Under the pieces are notes generated by a model that saw only the letters and a program-made list of their open reading frames with translations, was not told the origin of the DNA and did not search any database. From positions 1 through 47,982 of the forward strand of contig JAJYKL010000022.1 of assembly GCA_021788625.1 (NCBI GenBank): a stretch of DNA of 47,982 nt, given 5' to 3'. This document shows, in pieces, positions 1-7,766 of the stretch. The translations under genes were made by a program, and so were the position numbers. Position 1 is the first letter of the stretch. Every line of letters starts with the position of its first letter. Source of the DNA: Chloroflexota bacterium (GTDB lineage: Bacteria > Chloroflexota > Anaerolineae > J036 > Brachytrichaceae).

Positions 1-577
1 CCAGGGCGGCCTCAAGGCAACGGCGCAGAAGGGCGTGAGACAGCTCAGCCTGTTCATACAGGTCCGTGAAGATGGCGTTGCCGCGCAGAAGGTTGGCCAC
101 ATCGAGTGGGGTGGGGTTGGGGTAGGCGCTGACCAGAAAGCGCCCCGCCGAGCGATCCGACAGGTAGCGCGCCGCGTCTATAAAGACACGCGACCAGTAG
201 CGCTCGCGCGTCAGGTCCAGCGTGTCCAGGTCCTCCAGGCGTTGCAGGGCCGGGGCGATGTAGCTTGTCGTCTCGGTGAAAGTCAGTGGTGCATCGCAAT
301 ATACGGCACCGAACGAGCCGAATCCGTAATAGGCCTCAATGCCTGGCACCCAATCGTCATCCAGATCCATGCGGTCCGCAATGGTCGCGAACAGGTTGCG
401 TATCAGCAGGTCCCAGTAACGGCGATGCTCCTCCGGTTGGCTGAAGTCGTACGTGCGGAAGTCGACCGGTTCCGCAGGTGGTCCATCGGCGTAACTGGTG
501 AGAATCAATAATTGGCCAGGTTGGCTACTGGCGTAGAACTGGCGGTAGCGTTCCTGACGTTGGCCGATGTTGATCAT
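1..577 (-). CDS. Uroporphyrinogen decarboxylase-like protein (partial)
   Basis: An open frame runs leftwards from an ATG at 577 and leaves the window without a stop; 192 codons are visible. The protein begins MINIGQRQERYRQFY. It contains VPGIEAYYGFGSFGAVY at about residues 80-96 and TPLDVANLLRGNAIFTDLY near the end. The second stretch resembles the substrate-barrel pattern of the URO-D/MtaA superfamily (G-P-x-D-x-A-x-x-L-R-G followed by D-L-Y). Members of this branch are often corrinoid methyltransferases or uncharacterised sugar-cluster proteins rather than true heme enzymes. The family call is by pattern only and the C-terminal half is missing, so substrate cannot be inferred. Confidence 0.55.
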   Translation of the reverse strand, partial: MINIGQRQERYRQFYASSQPGQLLILTSYADGPPAEPVDFRTYDFSQPEEHRRYWDLLIRNLFATIADRMDLDDDWVPGIEAYYGFGSFGAVYCDAPLTFTETTSYIAPALQRLEDLDTLDLTRERYWSRVFIDAARYLSDRSAGRFLVSAYPNPTPLDVANLLRGNAIFTDLYEQAELSHALLRRCLEAAL

Positions 578-663
578 GGTGAATACCTTGAGAAGATTGT
601 AACGTCAGGAAGATGAAAATGGGCTGCGCCAGCCGCCGGTGCGAATTGAGCGTTACCCGGACA

Positions 664-818
664 GTGCAGGGGTGACCTGTACGGTTGCCTGGCAGCGATG
701 AGCCCTGCCCCACCTTCCGGTGACGAGATGGTGATGGCCGGTGTGGGGGCAATCTTTACGATTGCCGAGCCAATGTAGGGGCAGCGTATACAGTTGCCCG
801 GCAGGGACAAACCCTGCG
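664..818. repeat. Three degenerate tandem repeat units
   Basis: The gap 578-819 contains no gene but holds three related units at about 664-711, 741-772 and 773-818. Each has the form G-x-(A/G)GGGGCA or GGGGTG, then TATACAG/TGTACGG/TTTACGA, then TTGCC and GGC. The first and third continue into AGCCCTGC or AAACCCTGC. Conservation between units is imperfect. The tract lies upstream of the gene ending at 1 and downstream of the gene ending at 820, both on the minus strand. Confidence 0.45.
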
Positions 819-819
819 A

Positions 820-1389
820 TTAGCGGGCACTGCTGGCGCTGTAGGAGTATTGCCGCATCTCGTTGTAGGTCGCGGCGACCTCACGCAGACGCTGGTTGGC
901 TTCGCTCAGATCAGTGATGAGCCGGTCGGCCACGTTGTCGCGATGCGCCTGATCCACGCGCATGAGCGAGACAGGGATGTAAAACAGTACCTCCAGCGAC
1001 CGGTTGATCTCAATCAGCAGGCGGTCCTCCATCTCCCTGGCCTCGGCCGCCGCCTGGCGAATGTTGGCGTTGGCGTAGTGATGTTCGGCCATTTGTCGTA
1101 CTCGCCGCAAGTGGTACAGCTTCCAGAGTGCGCTGGCGATGTGATCGCATACCTCTCGCGATTGACGGGTGAGCGACTGGCGGGCAGCCGACGGCGTGGA
1201 CGACTGTTTCACCACTGCCTCAATCTCATCGAGCAGCCGCTCCGCGTCATAGGCCATTTGATTCTCCTTCATATGCCGTGGCAGCGAGTACTCGTTCGTC
1301 AGGCTCATTGCGCGCAACAGGTAAAACCCTGCAAACGATCCGCCGATTACGATCAGCGGCAGGATGAGTACGAACAAACCATCCAACAT
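820..1389 (-). CDS. Membrane-anchored coiled-coil protein, unknown function
   Basis: 189 aa. Residues 4-26 form one hydrophobic segment (LFVLILPLIVIGGSFAGFYL), which acts as an N-terminal anchor. The rest is a long, charged, mostly helical region rich in Glu, Arg, Ala and Leu with heptad-like spacing (for example RLLDEIEAVVKQ and RLREVAATYNEMRQY). That suggests a cytoplasmic coiled coil tethered to the membrane. The start ATG at 1389 is preceded by an AGGGGGT ribosome binding site about 6 bases upstream. No family is recognised. Neighbours give no functional hint, although the gene shares its orientation with the partial gene at the left edge. Confidence 0.7.
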   Translation of the reverse strand: MLDGLFVLILPLIVIGGSFAGFYLLRAMSLTNEYSLPRHMKENQMAYDAERLLDEIEAVVKQSSTPSAARQSLTRQSREVCDHIASALWKLYHLRRVRQMAEHHYANANIRQAAAEAREMEDRLLIEINRSLEVLFYIPVSLMRVDQAHRDNVADRLITDLSEANQRLREVAATYNEMRQYSYSASSAR

Positions 1390-1867
1390 ACCAGACCCCC
1401 TGCACGAACTAGGCCCTTACGGAAGGGAGCCGTGTATCTACTATTGTAATCGCCTTCTCCGGCTGGTTGCGGTTGAATGCAGATCCGATGCTGCAGGAGC
1501 GGACCGGCAGCGAGTGTGCTGCTCGTGTGAGGCAACGTGCTGTTATGCGCTGGTTTGACTTAAATGGCGTTCAGAGCTAAATTAGTTATTGCACGTACGT
1601 AGTGGATGACTTTGTAATCGGTGTGCACGAAGGTAAGCTGGCAGGCGCGAATCGTCATCGTCTCATGAAGAGCGTTGCGTCTGGCGCACGGCAGGTCCGG
1701 TAAGTCTGCGCACGGTGGGCCAGTGATATGGTCGTTTCGTATTGGCCTGATTGTGTTCGTCGCGCAACCAACTCCCAGTCTGGCAAATACGGATCTGAGC
1801 ACTGCTGTCGATACGAACGCATGAAGGACTTTTTCGCAATCCATTCCACCATCAGAGGAGAACCCCA
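1390..1867. other. Intergenic region before the peptide transporter
   Basis: 478 bases between two divergent genes. No RNA gene or credible reading frame is seen. The only clear signal is the promoter-like element at 1555-1583 and a strong AGAGGAG ribosome binding site just before the ATG at 1868. Confidence 0.5.
1555..1583 (+). promoter_or_regulatory. Candidate promoter of the peptide ABC transporter
   Basis: TTGACT at 1555-1560 and TAAATT at 1578-1583 are separated by 17 bases. The -35 box matches the sigma-70 consensus at five of six positions and the -10 box at four. It would give a leader of about 275 bases before the substrate-binding protein gene. Confidence 0.4.
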
Positions 1868-3613
1868 ATGAACGCCAAACCGATATCCCGTCGTTCGTTC
1901 CTTGCCCTGACTGCCCTGACGACCACGTCTGCACTGGTGGCGTGCACGCAGGCCGCAACACCCGCTGCTCCTCAGGCGACCGGGGCTCCGGCGGCCGCTA
2001 CATCCGCTGCGACCGAAGCCCCGACCACGGCTCCGACCTCAGCCCCTGCGGCCGTCCAGGAACGCGTGCTCTACCTGAACAGCCCTGCTTTTTATGGCGA
2101 CCCAGGCGGTGGCACTGACCCCGGGTGCTCTGGCGGCATGAATACTGTGTTCGCCAACCAGCTCATGTTTAGCGCGCTGACTTACTTCGACGAGAAGATG
2201 CAGCCGCAGCCCGACAGCGCCGAGTCGTGGAAACCCAACTCCGACAGCTCGGTGTGGACGTTCACTCTGCGCAAAGATCTGAAATGGTCCAACGGGCAAC
2301 CCATCACAGCCAAGGATTTTGAGTGGAGCATCAAGCGCAATGCCTCGCCCGACATCTCTTGCGGTGGCGGCATCATCTACATGCTGGATATCATCAAAGG
2401 CGTCACCGATTATGTGGGCAAGAAGAACACCGATCCGAACAGCGTAGGTGTCAAAGCTCTGGATGACTATACCCTGCAGTTCACGCTAAACGGCCCGGCC
2501 GCCTACTTCCCTGTGATGGTCGAGTATCCGAACTACGCGCCCGTCCCACAGCAGGCCATTAAGGACTTTGGCAAGGACACCCAGTGGACGCAGCCGCAAC
2601 ACGTCCTCAGCAATGGTCCATTCAAGCTGGTGGAGTGGGTGCGCGACGACCACATGACCTACGTGCCGAATCAATACTGGTTTGGCTACTCCGACAAGAA
2701 GCCAGGCCTGGATAAGATTGTCGTGAAGATGATCAAGAATACGGCTACCGCTGTGGCTGCCTACGAGACGGGCGAACTGGATGTCCTCGAGGTGCCTACG
2801 GGCGAGTTGCCGCGCATCACCGCCGATCCGGTCGAGTCAAAGCAGATGGTGAAGTTTGCAAAACTGCTTACTCAATACATGCAGATTCGCCCCGGCACCA
2901 AGCCGTTCGACGACATCCGCGTCCGCAATGCACTAGCCATCGCCATCGACAGAGAGTCGATCGCCAAGGTTTTGAACAACACGGTGGTCCCCGCTTACCA
3001 GGTGCTGGCGCCCGGAATGCTGGGTCATGACGACAATTTGATTCCCGAGATGGCTTACAGCCCCGACAAAGCCCGCAAACTGCTCGCCGATGCAGGCTTC
3101 CCAGGCGGCCAGGGCTTCCCCAAGTTCTGGATCAACTCCAATACCACTGACGACTACCAGAACATGTTTGAAGCCATTTCGGCCATGTACAAGGATGTGT
3201 TGGGCCTGAATATGGAGCTGGCCCTCATGGATCCCGGTGCGCGCGGAGCCTGGGCCGACCAGACACCCTTCCGGCCGCACCTGTGGCGCGAGATGTGGGG
3301 CATGGACTTCCCCGACTCGCACAACACCATGAACTTCATGGCATCCAAACTTAACCCCAACACCACCATCCACCCTGAGTACAACTGGAAGGACAACAAG
3401 TTTGGACCACTGGTGAAGCAGGCGGCGCAGGAGGTGGACCCCCAGAAGCGCGCCGACTTGTACAAGCAGGCGGATCGTATTGGCTGCTGGGAAAACCCCA
3501 TCATCATCCCAATCTACTACGCGATCTCTGAATTGCTCATCAAGCCTCGTGTGACGGACGCGATCATCAACGGCATGGGCATCACCTATCGCAACATCGC
3601 TATCAAGGCATGA
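1868..3613 (+). CDS. Peptide ABC transporter substrate-binding lipoprotein
   Basis: 581 aa, SBP family 5 (DppA/OppA-like). The N-terminus has a Tat-type twin-arginine motif (SRRSFLAL), a hydrophobic stretch and a lipobox ending LVAC at Cys26. A Thr/Ala/Pro linker to about residue 65 follows. The mature region shows typical family features: ADSAESW-like PDSAESW, TFTLRKDLKWSNG(QP)ITAKDFEWS at about 130-155, and IRVRNALAIAIDRESIAK-type sequence near residues 345-365. It should sit on the outer face of the membrane and deliver oligopeptides or related solutes to the two permeases that follow. The start is supported by AGAGGAG eight bases upstream. The exact ligand cannot be predicted. Confidence 0.9.
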   Translation: MNAKPISRRSFLALTALTTTSALVACTQAATPAAPQATGAPAAATSAATEAPTTAPTSAPAAVQERVLYLNSPAFYGDPGGGTDPGCSGGMNTVFANQLMFSALTYFDEKMQPQPDSAESWKPNSDSSVWTFTLRKDLKWSNGQPITAKDFEWSIKRNASPDISCGGGIIYMLDIIKGVTDYVGKKNTDPNSVGVKALDDYTLQFTLNGPAAYFPVMVEYPNYAPVPQQAIKDFGKDTQWTQPQHVLSNGPFKLVEWVRDDHMTYVPNQYWFGYSDKKPGLDKIVVKMIKNTATAVAAYETGELDVLEVPTGELPRITADPVESKQMVKFAKLLTQYMQIRPGTKPFDDIRVRNALAIAIDRESIAKVLNNTVVPAYQVLAPGMLGHDDNLIPEMAYSPDKARKLLADAGFPGGQGFPKFWINSNTTDDYQNMFEAISAMYKDVLGLNMELALMDPGARGAWADQTPFRPHLWREMWGMDFPDSHNTMNFMASKLNPNTTIHPEYNWKDNKFGPLVKQAAQEVDPQKRADLYKQADRIGCWENPIIIPIYYAISELLIKPRVTDAIINGMGITYRNIAIKA

Positions 3614-3630
3614 GTTGATCCGCAGAACCG

Positions 3631-3664
3631 GGGCAGCCAGGCACCGTATGGCACCTGGCTGCCC
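3631..3664 (+). other. Intercistronic hairpin after the binding protein gene
   Basis: GGGCAGCCAGG (3631-3641) pairs perfectly with CCTGGCTGCCC (3654-3664) around a 12-base loop. No U-run follows directly; TTTT comes about 10 bases later. Such hairpins between a binding-protein gene and its permeases often stabilise the upstream mRNA or partly terminate transcription, giving excess binding protein. That role is inferred. Confidence 0.6.
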
Positions 3665-3721
3665 GCACAGGTCGTTTTGTATCCTGTTTGAAGCATTGCA
3701 TTTTCCTTTCGGTCAGTAACC

Positions 3722-4654
3722 ATGTGGCAATACATTGCCCGTCGCATCATTCAGGCGTTCATCACGCTGCTCGTGCTATCCGTACTCACCTTTGCCATCA
3801 GCAAGCTGACACCGGGCAACCCCCTTGGCCTGGACGATCCGGAGAACGCGGCCAAGATCACGCCGGAGATGCGCAAGCAACTACTAGAGCATTACAACCT
3901 GGATAAACCAATCCCCGTCCAGTATGTGCTGTGGTTCACTCATTTCATTCGGGGTGACTTCGGCCTGTCACTCGTCTATCGCAACGAGCACGTGCAGAAC
4001 ATCCTGGCGCGCGCATGGCCTATCTCGGCAGAATTGGGTCTCACCGCTGCTACTTTGGCCATCACACTGGGCACAATCCTGGGTGTCATCGCGGCTGTCT
4101 ACCGGAATACGATCGTCGACTACTTAAGCATGCTCATTGCTGTGGCAGGCGTGGCCATACCCAGTTTCGTGCTGGCCATCGGGTTGATCCTCTTGTTTTC
4201 GCTTACTTTGCATTGGCTCCCGGTAACCGGGTGGGGTACCCCGGATCGGGCGATCATGCCCATTTTTGTGCTCATGCTGGGCCCGCTGGCCACGACAGCC
4301 CGCTTCACACGCGCCAGCATGCTCGAGGTGATCAAGCAGGACTATGTGCGGACGGCTCGCGCCAAAGGCCTGCCAGAGCGGATGGTCATCACGCGCCACG
4401 TGCTGCGCAACGCGCTGATCCCGGTGATCACCGTCGCCGGCCCCACCATTGCCAGTATGGTAACCGGCTCGGTCTTCGTGGAGGGCATTTTTACGATCCC
4501 AGGGGTCGCCAACGCCTTCGTGAATGCCATCGGCGGGCGCGACTACCCGATGATCATGGCGCAGACCATCATTTTTGGCGGTTTGGTCATCCTTGCGAAC
4601 CTGGCTGTTGATGTACTTTACGGCGTGATCGACCCGCGCATCCGCTATTCGTAG
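3722..4654 (+). CDS. Peptide ABC transporter permease, DppB type
   Basis: 310 aa integral membrane protein. The N-terminus MWQYIARRIIQAFITLLVLS and the sequence ISKLTPGNPLG are typical of DppB/OppB. About six hydrophobic segments are visible. The EAA loop that contacts the ATPase is present as YVRTARAKGLPERMVITRHV followed by LRNALIPVIT (about residues 211-240). It follows the binding protein by 108 bases and precedes the DppC-type subunit. The two permeases should form the heterodimeric channel. No strong Shine-Dalgarno is seen before the ATG. Confidence 0.92.
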   Translation: MWQYIARRIIQAFITLLVLSVLTFAISKLTPGNPLGLDDPENAAKITPEMRKQLLEHYNLDKPIPVQYVLWFTHFIRGDFGLSLVYRNEHVQNILARAWPISAELGLTAATLAITLGTILGVIAAVYRNTIVDYLSMLIAVAGVAIPSFVLAIGLILLFSLTLHWLPVTGWGTPDRAIMPIFVLMLGPLATTARFTRASMLEVIKQDYVRTARAKGLPERMVITRHVLRNALIPVITVAGPTIASMVTGSVFVEGIFTIPGVANAFVNAIGGRDYPMIMAQTIIFGGLVILANLAVDVLYGVIDPRIRYS

Positions 4655-4710
4655 ATGCCATACCGGGAATTCATGGCTGTTTGGCCTGTTTTGGATTGGA
4701 GGAAGGATTG

Positions 4711-5619
4711 ATGCAAAATGCCGCTCGTGGCAAGGCTCGTCCATCGGAATCGGCGGCGCTGATGGTGATGCAACCGCCAGAAAATCCATGGGTGAAAGCG
4801 TTCCGTCGCATGCTCAAGAACCGTGGCGCGGCGATTGGCCTGGGTGTCATCACGTTTTTCGTCCTGGTCGGCATCTTTGCCGACGTCATAGCCCCCTACG
4901 ACCCCCTGAAGCCGAACTTCGATGCCTTGCGCCAACCTCCGTCCATTCACCACCTGCTGGGCACCGACACGGAGGGACGCGACATCCTCAGCCGGCTCAT
5001 ATTCGGCACCCGCATTTCGATGTCGGTTGGATTTTTGAGCCAGGGCCTCACGATTTTGATCGGTACTGTGGTCGGCGCATTGGCCGGTTACTACGGTCAC
5101 TGGCTGGATTCTATTCTGATGCGAATTGTGGACGCATTGTATGCATTCCCATCCATGTTGCTATTGATCATTATTATGGTCGCCTTCGGGCGCGGCTTTG
5201 TCAACCTACTGATTGCCATGTCCATAACGGCATGGGTGGGAGCAGCCCGCCTTGTACGCGGCCAGGTGCTGCAACTAAAGGATCAGGGATTCATCGAGGC
5301 CGCACATGCGATGGGTACTCCGGATATGTATATCCTCCTGCGCCACCTGCTACCCAATGTGTTGGGGCAACTGATGGTCATGTTCTCGTTTGGCGTGCCC
5401 GCCGCCATCATGTCGGAAGCAGGCCTGAGCTTCCTGGGTATTGGGTTGGTGCCACCGACTCCCAGTTGGGGATTAATGCTCAACCAGGGGTTTGCTCTTA
5501 TTCGCTCAATGCCACACATCGTGATTGCCCCCAGCGCAGTCATCATCATCGTCATGCTGGCGTTCATGTACCTGGGCGACGGGATGCGTGATGCATTTGA
5601 TCCACGCGCCTCACAGTAA
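4711..5619 (+). CDS. Peptide ABC transporter permease, DppC type
   Basis: 302 aa from the ATG at 4711, which has GGAGGAAGG about four bases upstream; an in-frame TTG at 4681 is less likely. A cytoplasmic N-terminal tail with FRRMLKNRGAAIG leads into the first membrane segment. A periplasmic-type stretch HHLLGTDTEGRDILSRLIFG, typical of DppC/OppC, follows. The EAA loop reads FIEAAHAMGTPDMYILLRHL. The C-terminus DGMRDAFDPRASQ matches the usual DppC ending. No DppD/DppF ATPase genes follow; the next 600 bases are a decayed acyl-CoA carboxylase, so the ATPases must be encoded elsewhere or have been lost. Confidence 0.92.
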   Translation: MQNAARGKARPSESAALMVMQPPENPWVKAFRRMLKNRGAAIGLGVITFFVLVGIFADVIAPYDPLKPNFDALRQPPSIHHLLGTDTEGRDILSRLIFGTRISMSVGFLSQGLTILIGTVVGALAGYYGHWLDSILMRIVDALYAFPSMLLLIIIMVAFGRGFVNLLIAMSITAWVGAARLVRGQVLQLKDQGFIEAAHAMGTPDMYILLRHLLPNVLGQLMVMFSFGVPAAIMSEAGLSFLGIGLVPPTPSWGLMLNQGFALIRSMPHIVIAPSAVIIIVMLAFMYLGDGMRDAFDPRASQ

Positions 5620-5651
5620 CCCCATCTCGTGTGCAGCCCACATGCGGCAGG

Positions 5652-5920
5652 GCCGATCACGATACGGCACGGTATGTGTGCTTTGCACGCTAAGCGACAC
5701 GTTCAATGTCCCGGTCATCATGTTCGTGGACTGCCCTGGCACCCTGCCCGGTGTGGACCCGGAACACGCTGGTGTCATCCGCCACGGTGCTAAGGTGGTC
5801 CATGCCTGCTGTTGTGAAGCGATGGCGCCGAAGATCAGCATCGTCACACGCAGGCGATCGGCAGGGCAACTATCGCGATGTGCTCTAGGCAGATGCGCAG
5901 CAATCTGGCCCTCGCCTGAC
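5652..5920 (+). pseudogene. Remnant of acyl-CoA carboxylase carboxyltransferase subunit
   Basis: Frame fragments together match the C-terminal half of a biotin-dependent carboxyltransferase (PccB/MmdA family). One frame gives DHDTARYVCFAR, then a stop (5691-5693), where intact proteins have a D-K-A-A-R-F-x-R-F-C-D type sequence. A second frame starting at 5702 gives FNVPVIMFVDCPGTLPG, then IRHGAKVVHACCC, then EAMAPKISIVTRR. This is the familiar FxIPxVxFVDVPGFLPG...GIIRHGAK...A...ATVPKxTVITRK signature. A third frame gives NYRDVL and then a stop. At least two frameshifts and two stops break the gene, and both its N-terminal part and its last segment are missing. It cannot make a functional enzyme. 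Confidence 0.8.
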
Positions 5921-5976
5921 CTACCGCCCAGCAGCCGGCGCTGCCGCATGTCGAGCGGGCGCATGGTGAGCAGAAC

Positions 5977-6183
5977 CTGACGGTTCCCATGCCCAGCACC
6001 CTGTTGGCTGTGAACGTACGGGCGGGTGACTAAGTCAACCGCGGTCAGCCACTGCCTGGAGTGGAGGCAATTAAGATGAAGAACTCGATCAGGTCGCCAC
6101 GCGATGGTGTGATCGCGGAGGTACCGATGCAGTCCGAACAGGCGATAGGCTATGGTTGTCCGCTGCTACGTTTCGTACTCTGA
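5977..6183 (+). pseudogene. Remnant of biotin carboxyl carrier protein
   Basis: Reading from 5977 gives LTVPMPSTLLAVNVRAGD, a stop at 6031-6033, then VNRGQPLPGVEAIKMKNSIR, SPRDGVIAEV and IGYGCPLLRF ending at TGA 6181-6183. This is a full biotinyl domain: APMPGTxxxVxVxxGDxVxxGQxLxxxEAMKMxxxIxAPxDG. The biotin-attachment region reads EAIKMKN, with the lysine codon at 6073-6075; canonical domains have EAMKM. An in-frame stop and missing upstream sequence show it is dead. Together with the fragment at 5652-5920 it represents a decayed carboxylase gene pair in the usual order carboxyltransferase then carrier. Confidence 0.82.
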
Positions 6184-6228
6184 AGACGTTACAGAGAGTG
6201 GTTCACAGGTTGTGTAAACTAGGGCACT

Positions 6229-7128
6229 ATGACGAATCAAACATGGCACAAAGTAGTAAGCCCCCCCGTAGTCTTTGCCATCTCGCGCCTGGGCGCGGAA
6301 GGCTGGCTGCTGGCCACCAACGAAGGTTTATGGCACTATTGGGAAGGCCAGTGTGAAATCCTCAACGAAACACTGCGAGGAGCGACGATCACCGCTGCAG
6401 CGGCACCGAACGTTTACCCACACCACCCGCTCATCCTGATTGGTTCTGTGGACGGCATCGCGCGCTCCACCACCAGCGGTAGAAAGTGGAACAGCTCCAC
6501 GCTGACACAACCTTCGCAAGTATCACAGATTGTGCTTTCACCCGACTTCGAGTCCGATGGCATCGCCTTCGCTGCGACGCTGGAAGATGGCGTGCTGCGC
6601 ACCACCGATGAAGGACAGCGCTGGTACAGTTGGAACTTTGGCCTGTTGGATCTGGAGACGCTGGCACTGGCCGTGTCACCGGATTTTGCTACCGACGAAA
6701 CAGTCTATGTGGCGACGGGCACCGGCGTCTTCCGCAGCACCAATGGGGGGCGCGCCTGGCGTGAGCTGGCTTTTGCTGGAGAGGGGCTGCAGGCGGAGGA
6801 AGCACTTCCCCCCACGGGGGTGGCGGTGACGCACGATATCCTGGCGGTCAGTACGGAGTCCAAGGGGTTGTATTACTCGCGTGATCGAGGCGACACGTGG
6901 TTCAAGCGCAACGCCTTTCGCAGTGGGCAAACGAACACACTGGCCGTTTCGCACGACGGGGCCAGGCTTCTACTGGCGGCACCGTCGGCGATCAGTATCT
7001 CGGCCGATTCGGGTTTGACATGGCATCGCATCGCCAAACCACCGGACAACGTCATCTCCGTCGCCATCGACGACGATGGCACGGTGCTATGTGGCACCCA
7101 GGAAGATGGTCTGTGGGCTTACTCATGA
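6229..7128 (+). CDS. Asp-box (BNR) beta-propeller protein
   Basis: 299 aa with no signal peptide or membrane segment, so probably cytoplasmic. Five Asp-box-like turns are visible: STTSGRKW, RTTDEGQRW, RSTNGGRAW, YSRDRGDTW and SADSGLTW. They are spaced about 45-60 residues apart and each is preceded by a short strand such as DETVYVATGTGVFRS. This is the pattern of the Ycf48/sortilin-like beta-propeller superfamily, which mostly forms binding scaffolds. No sialidase active-site set is evident, so an enzymatic role should not be assumed. The ATG has only a weak AGGG eight bases upstream. A TAAACT box at 6215-6220 lies eight bases before the start, so a leaderless transcript is possible. Confidence 0.8.
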   Translation: MTNQTWHKVVSPPVVFAISRLGAEGWLLATNEGLWHYWEGQCEILNETLRGATITAAAAPNVYPHHPLILIGSVDGIARSTTSGRKWNSSTLTQPSQVSQIVLSPDFESDGIAFAATLEDGVLRTTDEGQRWYSWNFGLLDLETLALAVSPDFATDETVYVATGTGVFRSTNGGRAWRELAFAGEGLQAEEALPPTGVAVTHDILAVSTESKGLYYSRDRGDTWFKRNAFRSGQTNTLAVSHDGARLLLAAPSAISISADSGLTWHRIAKPPDNVISVAIDDDGTVLCGTQEDGLWAYS

Positions 7129-7223
7129 ATCATAAGGCGCCAAACCTGAAACGTATGGGTTGCCCATGAACGTTCCACGCTTAAGGCGTCATGCCGTGAG
7201 TTGCGTGCCGGACCGGTCGAGCC

Positions 7224-7766
7224 CTATCTCACACGTAAGGTAATTTTGAGTGTCTTGAGCGCGAGGGACTGAGCGGCCCACATGCGAGCCTTGCGTGCCG
7301 GTGTATCGTGATCGTAACCCAGCAAGTGCAAGGTGCCGTGAATCACCAGCAGCGTCAACTCGGCGTCCACGTCGTGATCGCCTGCGGCGGCTTGTGCCGT
7401 GCAGCGATCCCATGAGATAACAATATCGCCCAGATACTCCGCGCCGGCGGTTCCAGAGGTGAGGTATGAGGTGGCATCGGGGCGGTGAATAGGGTGGGGA
7501 ACGGCTCGCGGCTTGCCGTCGTGGTAGCCTGCACTCCCAAACGAGAGCACATCGGTGGGCCGATCCATGTTGCGGAACTGCCGGTTGAGTCGACGCAATT
7601 CGGCATCATCCGCCAGACGAATGGTCCATTCACTGTGGCCGGAAGGGTGTGCCTGCTGCAATGCAGCCGCGGCCGCCGCCCGTACCAGCCGGGTGCGTCC
7701 TGGCTTGCGATACCGTGCGCGCCCGCGCACGTGAATCAGGATGGCGGGAGCCTCAGGCTCCCTCAT
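7224..7766 (-). CDS. ybeY: Endoribonuclease YbeY (rRNA maturation factor)
   Basis: 180 aa. The metal-binding signature HGTLHLLGYDHDT lies at residues 143-155, with three histidines in the H-x3-H-x5-H arrangement of the YbeY/UPF0054 family. The preceding LNRQFRNMDRPTDVLSFG is the other family hallmark. YbeY takes part in 16S rRNA 3'-end processing and ribosome quality control. The gene overlaps the end of pgpH by 14 bases, indicating translational coupling, and is last in the rpsU-yqeY-pgpH-ybeY run. The 25 N-terminal residues are basic and Ala-rich and look lineage-specific. Confidence 0.93.
   Translation of the reverse strand: MREPEAPAILIHVRGRARYRKPGRTRLVRAAAAAALQQAHPSGHSEWTIRLADDAELRRLNRQFRNMDRPTDVLSFGSAGYHDGKPRAVPHPIHRPDATSYLTSGTAGAEYLGDIVISWDRCTAQAAAGDHDVDAELTLLVIHGTLHLLGYDHDTPARKARMWAAQSLALKTLKITLRVR

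Noticed and set aside
35..511. A 158-codon plus-strand frame at the left edge
   Set aside because: The minus-strand frame over the same bases reads as a coherent URO-D-like protein and continues out of the window; the plus frame has no motif.
3674..3721. A terminator between the binding protein and the permease genes
   Set aside because: The hairpin at 3631-3664 is strong, but its U-run is about 10 bases away, and the permease genes depend on read-through, so it is recorded as an intercistronic hairpin.
5525..5980. An intact 151-codon gene after the permease
   Set aside because: Its start lies inside the permease gene, and the useful sequence is part of a carboxyltransferase remnant spread over three frames.
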